The position numbers and the translations under genes are program-made. A stretch of DNA of 64,000 bases from Bin94 sp965215535 (lineage in GTDB: Bacteria; Gemmatimonadota; Gemmatimonadetes; Longimicrobiales; Gaopeijiaceae): NCBI GenBank assembly GCA_965215535.1, contig OZ244063.1:2232001-2296000 (forward strand). The letters run 5' to 3'. Shown here one piece after another: positions 52,841 through 60,211 of this stretch. The notes below the pieces were generated by a model, which saw nothing but the letters and a program-made list of their open reading frames with translations, did no database searches and had not been told where the DNA came from. Numbering within the stretch: the stretch's first letter is position 1; each line of letters begins with the position of its first letter.

Positions 52841-54835
52841 ATGACAGGCGGCGCAGATGGCGTAGCGACCCCGCTTGACGCAGGAGGGGCGCTGCAGCGT
52901 GCCTGTGCACACCTCTTCGGGTGTCAGAAGGACGATGGCTCGTGGGAGGGCGAGATGGTGTGGTGCCCGATGCTCACTGCCCAGTACGCTCTTCTGCACC
53001 ATCTGATCGGGAAACCGCTGGCGCCGGAGCGGCGGCGCAATGTCATTCGTTCATTCGAATTCACGCGCCTGGACAAGGGTGTATGGGGAATGCATGAACA
53101 TGCCGACCCTTCTCTCTTTGTGACCACGCTGGTGTACGCTGCGGCGCGCACGCTGGACGTAAGGGGAAACGATCCGCTGCTTGTGCATGCACAACAATTT
53201 ATTCAGGATGAAGGCATCATCAATATTCCGAGCTGGGGAAAATTCTGGCTGGCAGTTCTCAATTTGTACGAATGGCGCGGCGTCAATGCCATTCTGCCCG
53301 AGCTGTGGGGTGCTCCACGTTGGCTGGCCATTCACCCATCAAAGTGGTATTGTCATACACGCCTCATCTATATGGCCATGTCGATCCTCTATGCACGGCG
53401 CTTCCAGGCCCCGGTCACCCCGATTGTTGTGGAGCTGCGCGACGAACTCTACCCCGAGGGTTACGAAAGGGTCGATTTCGCCGCATCGCGCAATCGTTTG
53501 CGCAGTGCCGATCTCTTTTCCAGGCCCGGCGCATTGTTGCGGGTCGGATTTGCGGCGGCGCAGATCCTTGAAAGATTTCACAGTGCGCGCCGACGGGCCC
53601 GCTGTGTGCAATCCATGCTCAAACAGGTTCGCTGGGAGCTTCGCACAACAGAACACGCAAGCATCTCGCCGGTCAGCGGGCTTCTGAATATTCTTGTGCT
53701 CTGGCTGGAAGACCCCGACGACCCCGACGCAGCGACGGCGCTTGCCGAGCTCGAGGGGTGGATCTGGGAAGACGAAGAGGGCGGAACCCGGGTGACCGGG
53801 GCCCGAAGTGCATCGTGGGATACCGCCTTTGCCCTGCAGGCGCTCTCCGATCTGCCCGACAGCGCCGCCATTCCCGGTGCCGCCGATGCGATCCGACGCG
53901 GAGCCCGTTTTCTTCAGGGCGAACAGATTGCCCAGAGCTTTGCCGGTTTCCAGGATGCGTTCCGGGTCAATCCCCGGGGCGGGTGGTGCTTTCCATGGGC
54001 GCGGCATGGCTGGCCCGTCACCGATTGTACAGCCGAAGCGGTTCTGGGAATTGTCGAGGCCGACCCCGAGGGCACGCGCATCGAATCGCTCCAGAGTGCA
54101 ATTCGCTTCATGCTGCAGGGACAGAATCGCGACGGTGGATTCGGCAGCTATGAATCGCGGAGGTCGCTGATTTCGCTTGAATGGATGAACCCCGCCGAGA
54201 TGTTCGGGGAATCAATGACCGAAAGCTCCTTTGTCGAATGCACAGCCTCGTGCGTGGCCGCCATGAAGGCCTGTCGCACACTCCACCCGGAGCTGGGAAG
54301 CCGCGAGGTGGAGCGGGCCAGGCTGCGCGCCGACCGCTGGCTGCGCCGCACGCAGGGAGCCGATGGATCGTGGCGCGGCGTCTGGGGGATCCAGTTCATC
54401 TATGGAACCTGGTTCGGAAGCAGAGGGCTTCTGGCCGCGGGAGCATCGCCCACCGACCCGCAGGTGCGCCGGGCCTGCCGGTGGCTGCTCGATCGTCAGC
54501 GCAACGATGGCGGCTGGGGCGAACACTACAGCGGATGCATGACCGGTCGGTATGTGCAGCACAATACAAGCCAGGTGATTCAGACCGCCTGGGCCATGAT
54601 TGCACTCCTGGAGGCAGAGGAACCCGACTGGCAGGCACTTGTGCGCGGCGCCCGCTTTCTGGTCGAGAACCAGAGTGAAGATGGCGCATGGCCCAAACAG
54701 GATATTGCCGGGGTTTTCTTCCGCACGGCACTGCTGGATTATGTACTGTACCGGCAGTACTTTCCGCTGCACGCCCTGGCTCTGTACGAGGCGCGCCGAC
54801 AGAAGAATCAGGCGGCTTTGGATGGGGGGAACTGA
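52841..54835 (+). CDS. osc: Oxidosqualene cyclase (lanosterol/cycloartenol synthase type)
   Basis: A triterpene cyclase of about 664 residues with several QW repeats (QKDDGSWEGE, QNRDGGFGSYE, QGADGSWRGVWG, QRNDGGWGEHY). The active site reads PVTDCTAEA with the catalytic Asp encoded at 54023; squalene-hopene cyclases have DxDD here, while oxidosqualene cyclases have xxDCTAE. IQFIYGTWFGSRGLLAAG is also cyclase-typical. It folds oxidosqualene into a protosterol. ATG 52841 is chosen; ATG 52790 adds 17 residues. Last gene of the operon. Confidence 0.92.
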   Translation: MTGGADGVATPLDAGGALQRACAHLFGCQKDDGSWEGEMVWCPMLTAQYALLHHLIGKPLAPERRRNVIRSFEFTRLDKGVWGMHEHADPSLFVTTLVYAAARTLDVRGNDPLLVHAQQFIQDEGIINIPSWGKFWLAVLNLYEWRGVNAILPELWGAPRWLAIHPSKWYCHTRLIYMAMSILYARRFQAPVTPIVVELRDELYPEGYERVDFAASRNRLRSADLFSRPGALLRVGFAAAQILERFHSARRRARCVQSMLKQVRWELRTTEHASISPVSGLLNILVLWLEDPDDPDAATALAELEGWIWEDEEGGTRVTGARSASWDTAFALQALSDLPDSAAIPGAADAIRRGARFLQGEQIAQSFAGFQDAFRVNPRGGWCFPWARHGWPVTDCTAEAVLGIVEADPEGTRIESLQSAIRFMLQGQNRDGGFGSYESRRSLISLEWMNPAEMFGESMTESSFVECTASCVAAMKACRTLHPELGSREVERARLRADRWLRRTQGADGSWRGVWGIQFIYGTWFGSRGLLAAGASPTDPQVRRACRWLLDRQRNDGGWGEHYSGCMTGRYVQHNTSQVIQTAWAMIALLEAEEPDWQALVRGARFLVENQSEDGAWPKQDIAGVFFRTALLDYVLYRQYFPLHALALYEARRQKNQAALDGGN

Positions 54836-54950
54836 CCCGGGGGACTACTGCCGGTCGCTCTGTGTTTTTCCGGTCCGGAGGGTTTGAGCGTGTCCGGGAG
54901 GACGGAGTCGGCGTTTGCGGCCTTTCTCTGGGGTCTGCAGGGCAGAGGCG

Positions 54951-56000
54951 TCAGGAATCCAGAGGTTTTCGGGCCTGAAAGAAGTACAGCGCCGTAAAGA
55001 CGCCGGTTTCGCCACCCTTGACCAGCGCATCGGCCCCTGCATTCAGGAAGGTGCTGACGGCCTTTGCCCCTTTGGGCACCAGACGCAACTTCTCGCCCAC
55101 CCCCAGGACCACGTTGGTGATGGCCCGGCCGAGCGGAGAGCGGGTCAGGCTGGACAATCTGAAATCGCCGCTCTGCAGGGGGCGATACCAGGGGGTTGAA
55201 GGATCCGATTCACCGGCAAGATCGCGCGCCTCGAGAAGATCGAAGCCGGCCTCGCGCAGGGCGGTGACCACCTCGGTCTCGGTTGCAATATCGGGAAGGC
55301 CGTTGCCGATCATGATCTTGCTCTTGATCTCCTGGTGTTCCGGATTGGAGGGATCGTAGCGATCGGTCAGGCACCAGTCGTAGCCGGCAAAGCCCGCGCC
55401 GGGGCGCAGAATCTGAAAGATCTCGCGAAAAGCGGCTGTCTTGTCGGGCGCGTGGGGCAGCGACTCGATCGCAATCGCGGCGTCGTACTGCGTGGGGCTG
55501 GCCGACAGTTGCATGAAATCGCCGACGACGAAATCGCACCGGGATTGCAGCTCGCGGGAGAGTTCGCGCGCGCGCTTGACCTGGTAGGCATTGTTGTTGA
55601 GACCGGTGAAACGGGCACCGGTGTAGCGGGTCAGATTGCGCGTCGGTCCTCCGATTCCACAGCCGATATCGAGCACATGCATGTCGGGCTTGAGCGCCAG
55701 ACGGTCTGCCAGGAAGTGTTCATGGCGCACGATTGAATCCTTCAGGCTTTCGCCCTTGCGCCGGGGTGCAAAGTGGAAGGAGGGGCCCCACCCGAATTCG
55801 TAGAACTGAGTCGAGAGATCGTAATAGTCGTTGACGAGTTTCTCGTACTGCGCCTTCCGGTCATCGGTGGCGGCATCGTGAATCCGGGCATAGTCATCGA
55901 CCACGGAGTTCATCCTGTCGGGCGCAATGGCACCCTTGCCGGGAGGGGGCTGCATGGTGCCCGCCGCTGCGGGGTTCGGATCGTTCGCTTGCTGTGACAT
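54951..56000 (-). CDS. Sterol C-24 methyltransferase (ERG6-like)
   Basis: A 349-residue SAM methyltransferase closely following fungal/plant ERG6. Sterol-binding region I: FYEFGWGPSFHFAPRRKGES (residues 66-85). SAM site: HVLDIGCGIGGPTRN (108-122) and TGLNNNAYQVKRA (132-144). C-terminal LRLVPKGAKAVSTFLNAGADALVKGG matches the SMT C-terminal domain. It should add a methyl to C24 of the sterol side chain. It faces the operon's end on the opposite strand. Bacterial SMTs are rare; this position beside a full sterol operon makes activity plausible. Confidence 0.88.
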   Translation of the reverse strand: MSQQANDPNPAAAGTMQPPPGKGAIAPDRMNSVVDDYARIHDAATDDRKAQYEKLVNDYYDLSTQFYEFGWGPSFHFAPRRKGESLKDSIVRHEHFLADRLALKPDMHVLDIGCGIGGPTRNLTRYTGARFTGLNNNAYQVKRARELSRELQSRCDFVVGDFMQLSASPTQYDAAIAIESLPHAPDKTAAFREIFQILRPGAGFAGYDWCLTDRYDPSNPEHQEIKSKIMIGNGLPDIATETEVVTALREAGFDLLEARDLAGESDPSTPWYRPLQSGDFRLSSLTRSPLGRAITNVVLGVGEKLRLVPKGAKAVSTFLNAGADALVKGGETGVFTALYFFQARKPLDS

Positions 56001-56389
56001 GAATCGTTCCCTGGTTTCTCTGCGCCGGGCGTCCGGTTTTGCTGATCCTTCGGTTCAGCGGCAAATCTACGGTGACATTTTATCAGGCAAACGATAGTGC
56101 ATCGGGCGACATGGCGCAAACAAATCATATGGCGGCGGGGCTCTGCGGTGGCGGACGATGCCGGGCGTATATGGGGAAACAGCGAGGGGGCGGACCCGTG
56201 GAGCGCGCGCGAGGGCGGGGCAGGGCCAGGGTGGCAGGAAGCAGAGGCCAAGGGGTGGGGAATCGGCTGATCGTGGCCGTTGACACCAGCCGGGCCATTT
56301 CCTATTATGATTCGATCTTCGGAGAGTCTTGCAACGTTCACACAAACCGTCGGGGCCGGATTTGCGGGCCCTGACCAGGGAGTTCCCCG
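56001..56389. other. Divergent promoter region between SMT and FAD oxidoreductase
   Basis: 389 bases without a gene. It carries a near-consensus plus-strand promoter at 56280-56308. For the SMT gene a weaker minus-strand pair, TTGCGC and TATCGT 17 bases apart near 56115-56090, is possible. AGGGA precedes the SMT ATG. Confidence 0.5.
56280..56308 (+). promoter_or_regulatory. Consensus promoter of the FAD oxidoreductase unit
   Basis: TTGACA (56280-56285), 17-base spacer, TATTAT (56303-56308), 81 bases before the ATG at 56390. Confidence 0.7.
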
Positions 56390-57769
56390 ATGGCGAAGAC
56401 AACGGAGCCGCGTCGCATTGCGATCGTTGGAGGAGGCATAGCGGGACTTGGCGCCGCCTGGGGGCTCCACCAGCACCCGGACCGCTTCGATTTTCAGCTC
56501 TACGAGGCCAACGACCGCATCGGCGGAAATGCCTTCACCGCCGACATGCCGCAGGACGAAGGGGGAACGATCCCCTTTGACATCTCGGTCACCGCCTGTA
56601 TTCCCTCGGTGTATCACCACATGCTGGGGCTCATGGAGAGGTTCGGAATCGGCCTGATCGACACCCGCTTCAGCTACAGCGTGAAGTACCATGGCGAGAT
56701 CTACGCCCACGACTTCGATTCCTCGATCCGGGAGCGTCTGGCCCCCGAAATCGCAAAGTTTCAGAGAATCCTTAAGCGCCTGCACCAATTCGGCTGGCTA
56801 AGTCGCACCCAGTCGAAGTTTCTGAACGCCCTCAATCCCTTCAACTACATCAGCATGGGAACGGTTCTGAATCTGGCCGGACTGTCGGGCGATTTCAGGT
56901 ACCAGGTCCTCAAGCCGATGTTCGTCAACTTCCTGATGGCAACCAATGTCTTCGATATGCCTGCGTCGCTCTTTTCGCGCTATCTGGAGTTTTTCAATAT
57001 CGAAGACGCCACCCCCATGCAGACGTGGGATCAGGGGACACGGCGCATCTACGAAAACATGACCGCCGAATTCACCGACCGCATTCACCTTGGCCGGCCC
57101 GTGCGAAAGGTGTATCGGAAGCCGACCCATGTCGTGGTCGAGGATGCGAATGGCGTCCAGGAAAAGTTTGACGATGTCATCTTCGCGTGCAATGCGAATC
57201 AGACGCTGGTCATGCTCGATCAGCCGACGATGCTGGAGCGCTATGTTCTGTCGGCCGTTCGCTACGAGAGCGAGTTGCACAACCATGCGATCATTCACTC
57301 CGACGAATCGGTTCTGCCCGACAACGAGGTGAAGCCTCTGACCACGCGCAGCAATCACATCGAGCAGTACGGCGCCCGACCCGACAACTACGAAATCACC
57401 TACATTATGCACAATCAGCAGCCGTGGGTCGGGAAGTCGGACAAGCCCTGTCTGGTGACCTACAACCCGATCACCGAAATCGACCCCGACAAGACGATCG
57501 GCCGCTGGTGGTTTCAGCATGTTGTGCACGATGTCAAGCAGGTTGCGCTGCTCGTTCCCCTCTTTCGCGTCCTGCAGGGGCGCAGGCGATCGTGGCACTG
57601 CGGCGCCCATACCCTCATCAACAGCCAGGAAACCTGCTTTGTCAGCGGGCTTGCCGCCGCCCGGCAGCTTGGCGCCGAGTATCCCTTCGACAACGACGCT
57701 GCGCGCCGGTCATTCAACCACTACGGCAGCATTCTCCACGGCTGGAAGTTCAGAAAAGCCCGTGCCTGA
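56390..57769 (+). CDS. FAD-dependent oxidoreductase, amine oxidase/desaturase fold
   Basis: A 459-residue flavoprotein with IAIVGGGIAGLGAAWGL and YEANDRIGGNAFTAD, the dinucleotide and GG-type motifs of the amine oxidase/phytoene desaturase superfamily. It resembles the predicted NAD/FAD-binding proteins of COG2907 (from memory). C-terminal TLINSQETCFVSGLAAARQLG binds FAD. Divergent from SMT and directly followed by a membrane protein in the same transcript. A sterol or side-chain redox step is inferred from context only. Confidence 0.75.
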   Translation: MAKTTEPRRIAIVGGGIAGLGAAWGLHQHPDRFDFQLYEANDRIGGNAFTADMPQDEGGTIPFDISVTACIPSVYHHMLGLMERFGIGLIDTRFSYSVKYHGEIYAHDFDSSIRERLAPEIAKFQRILKRLHQFGWLSRTQSKFLNALNPFNYISMGTVLNLAGLSGDFRYQVLKPMFVNFLMATNVFDMPASLFSRYLEFFNIEDATPMQTWDQGTRRIYENMTAEFTDRIHLGRPVRKVYRKPTHVVVEDANGVQEKFDDVIFACNANQTLVMLDQPTMLERYVLSAVRYESELHNHAIIHSDESVLPDNEVKPLTTRSNHIEQYGARPDNYEITYIMHNQQPWVGKSDKPCLVTYNPITEIDPDKTIGRWWFQHVVHDVKQVALLVPLFRVLQGRRRSWHCGAHTLINSQETCFVSGLAAARQLGAEYPFDNDAARRSFNHYGSILHGWKFRKARA

Positions 57770-57776
57770 GGAGGAT

Positions 57777-58538
57777 ATGACCCCGGCGCATTCGACTGGA
57801 TCGCCCGCTTCGGCCCCGGCGATTCCGGATCCGGAGCAGAGTCTGGAGCGGGGAGGACCGGCAATTCCCACCTGGTTTCTGTCGGCTCTGGTGATTGCGC
57901 TTCTCACCGCGACCGGGATTTTTGCCCGCCATGCGGTCCGCGGCGACTTCAACCCCGTCCATATCCTCTTCAGCATCTTCTTCTCGATCAATCTGCTGAT
58001 CTGCTACTGGGAGATTGCGCTCTTCTTTCGCCGGGATTATATCCGGGCGCGCGGCAATTACTGGCAGAGGTGGCGGCGCGAAACCGGGCGCACTCCCGCA
58101 GTCGCCTTTTTAACCGCCCGCATTCCACTGCACAGGATTCTGTCGCTGACAGTCTGGGCCGATGTCTGGGCAACCTACTCGATTGTGGATCCGGGGTATC
58201 GGGACCGCGAATCGTGGGCCTTCAATGTCGATATCGGCAACGGATTTGTTACCCCTGTGCCGACGCTGTTTCTGTATGCCGCCTACACGATCGATCTGGT
58301 TCCGGCGACAATCGTGGGCATTGTCGGGACCATGATCTTCTGGCAATGGACATATGCAACGTCCATGTACTGGGTGAGCTTTTTTGTGGCGAAGCGGCAG
58401 AGGGAGATGACCCGCCGGGATCTGTTTTTGTACATTCTTATGCCCAATACGATCTGGGTGGTCATACCGAGCTACGGATTGCATGTCTCGGTGCGGCTGA
58501 TCCTGGACGGCAACTACCGGGCGCTACTGGGCCTCTGA
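57777..58538 (+). CDS. Multi-pass membrane protein, possible sterol-modifying enzyme
   Basis: A 253-residue protein with about six hydrophobic helices after a proline-rich start. Distinct segment: DPGYRDRESWAFNVDIGNGF, then LFLYAAYTIDLVPATIVGI, FWQWTYATSMYWVSFF and LFLYILMPNTIWVVIPSYGL. The last stretch faintly recalls EBP-type Delta8-Delta7 isomerases, but I cannot confirm homology. Perfect AGGAGG (57769-57774) lies two bases before the ATG and overlaps the previous stop. Its end overlaps the antisense Sel1 gene by 15 bases. Confidence 0.65.
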   Translation: MTPAHSTGSPASAPAIPDPEQSLERGGPAIPTWFLSALVIALLTATGIFARHAVRGDFNPVHILFSIFFSINLLICYWEIALFFRRDYIRARGNYWQRWRRETGRTPAVAFLTARIPLHRILSLTVWADVWATYSIVDPGYRDRESWAFNVDIGNGFVTPVPTLFLYAAYTIDLVPATIVGIVGTMIFWQWTYATSMYWVSFFVAKRQREMTRRDLFLYILMPNTIWVVIPSYGLHVSVRLILDGNYRALLGL

Positions 58539-59297
58539 GTCCATTCTGGCCAGCGCTTCCGCCGCCGCCGCATTCCCCGCCCGGGCAGCGCGTTCGTACC
58601 ACTGCCGGGCCTGAACCGGATCCTGCGCCACGCCCCGGCCGACCTCGTAGGCTTCGCCCAGACGCAGTTGCGTGATTGCGTCGCCCGCCTCGGCCGCCTG
58701 CAGCCACCACACAACCGCCTCGGCAGGGTCTTCGGGCACGCCGCGACCCTCGGAATACTGGTTGCCCAGCACATGCGCACCCAGCACATGCCCGGCCTCG
58801 GCCGCGCGCCGGTGCCAGATCGCCGCCTGCTCAGGATTGATCTCTCTTCCCAATCCCTCGTCGTAGGCCGTCCCCATGAGGAAGACCGCTTCCGAAATCC
58901 CCGATTCCGCCGCGCGCTCAATCCGGTCGATCACCGAACCGGCCAGCTCACGCGCTCGTTCCTCGTCCTGCGGATAGCTCATTCGCCCTGTTGAATGAAC
59001 CCGTGCCAGCCACATGATCGCGATCGGCCCGCCCTCGGCAACCGCCTCTTCGAGGAGTTCCCGCGCACGCGCATCGTTGACCGCACCTGCGGCTCCGGTG
59101 TAGTGATCGATGGCCGCAACGAGCGAGGGGTGGGCAGCGGGGGGCTGGGAAACGCAGGCGGCGAGAAAGAGGGCGATTGCGCCCGCCGGGAGGGCAAGGG
59201 AGCGAAGGGTCCGGGGGCGGCGGCCTGTGCAGGCGGTGGTGTCGGGGCAGGGAGATGGGGGATGGGGCCAATGCGTCAGGCACAGCCGCGTCATCAT
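58524..59297 (-). CDS. Sel1-repeat lipoprotein
   Basis: A 257-residue protein with a hydrophobic leader ending LFLAACVS (lipobox) and at least three Sel1 repeats (AVFLMGTAYDEGLGREINPEQAAIWHRRAAEAG, in part; LGAHVLGNQYSEGRGVPEDP; TQLRLGEAYEVGRGVAQDP). Sel1 solenoids mediate protein contacts. Its ATG overlaps the upstream stop (ATGA), so it belongs to the oxidoreductase operon. Confidence 0.82.
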   Translation of the reverse strand: MMTRLCLTHWPHPPSPCPDTTACTGRRPRTLRSLALPAGAIALFLAACVSQPPAAHPSLVAAIDHYTGAAGAVNDARARELLEEAVAEGGPIAIMWLARVHSTGRMSYPQDEERARELAGSVIDRIERAAESGISEAVFLMGTAYDEGLGREINPEQAAIWHRRAAEAGHVLGAHVLGNQYSEGRGVPEDPAEAVVWWLQAAEAGDAITQLRLGEAYEVGRGVAQDPVQARQWYERAARAGNAAAAEALARMDSEAQ

Positions 59298-60211
59298 GGA
59301 GCCAGATCCTCGGCGGTCAATCCCAGCGCCGACAGCACCTCGGGGGGCGGGCCATCGAAGGAGGGCAGCGGGATATTGCCGACAAAGCCGAGGTCGCGCA
59401 TTCCCTCTTCGGTGGTCCAGAAGCCGGTGGCGACCATGTCGCGGAATGCATCGAAGAAGCGGGCCTGGGATTCGAGTTCGGGAGGAGCGTCGGGAGCGAA
59501 GCGGATCGGATCGCAGATCTGGTGGATTTGTGCTTCGGCGAGGGTGGTAAAATCTGGGGCGCCAAAGCGTTGGCGGGCCTGGCGGTTGAGCCAGGCGAGG
59601 CCGCCGCGCAGACGGATGAGTGCCTCTTCGTGGCCGGGGGCCGAGACGAACTCGTTGATGTAGTCGGGTACGCCGAGTGCGCTGGCTGCGGGCGAGCGTT
59701 CGTCGGCGGGAATGATGATATCGGCGAGGGCCGCAACCAGGCGCAGCTCTTCGTCGCCGAGCGCCATCTCCCAGGGCACGACGGGGGCGAGGAGGTCGGG
59801 GTCCGATGGGGTGCCGGCCGCGAGGGGGTTGCCGACGGGAAGGGGATCGAAGCCGGAGAGAGCCTGGTGAGCGGCATCGGTGGCCGATTCGGCCGCATCG
59901 TCGGGGGTGCAGGACGAGACCGCACCGAGAGTGGTTCCTGCGGCAATGACCTTGAGGGCGCCGCGGCGGGATAGTGTGGTGGCCGGGGGGAGGGCCGGGG
60001 TTGCAGCCGTGTCGGTTGCGTCCCTGTGCAATGAGGTCGTGGCCTTGTGCAAGTTGTGCAGGGTGGATTCATCCTTGTGCACAGGCGGATTGGAGTCGTG
60101 CGCTTCTGGCGTTGCCGTCCCGCCGGAATTGTGCGCAGCGGTAGCATCCTTCCCGGGCGTGTGCGCAGCAGCCGACACAGCTCCGGCCTTCTCCGGTCGA
60201 TCATTCTTCAT
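59294..60211 (-). CDS. Gluconate 2-dehydrogenase subunit 3-family protein
   Basis: A 305-residue partner subunit for GMC dehydrogenases. The conserved domain (LVAALADIIIPADERSPAASALGVPDYINEFVS) follows a twin-arginine motif SRRGALKV at residues 81-88. The 80 residues before it are His-, Asp- and Thr-rich with recurring AH/LH units, far longer than a usual Tat n-region. Subunit 3 helps export and assembly of the flavoprotein. ATG 60211 overlaps the GMC stop by four bases. Confidence 0.85.
   Translation of the reverse strand: MKNDRPEKAGAVSAAAHTPGKDATAAHNSGGTATPEAHDSNPPVHKDESTLHNLHKATTSLHRDATDTAATPALPPATTLSRRGALKVIAAGTTLGAVSSCTPDDAAESATDAAHQALSGFDPLPVGNPLAAGTPSDPDLLAPVVPWEMALGDEELRLVAALADIIIPADERSPAASALGVPDYINEFVSAPGHEEALIRLRGGLAWLNRQARQRFGAPDFTTLAEAQIHQICDPIRFAPDAPPELESQARFFDAFRDMVATGFWTTEEGMRDLGFVGNIPLPSFDGPPPEVLSALGLTAEDLAP

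Noticed and set aside
52790..54835. Squalene-hopene cyclase label for the cyclase
   Set aside because: DxDD is absent; VTDCTAE and the adjacent squalene monooxygenase indicate an oxidosqualene cyclase.
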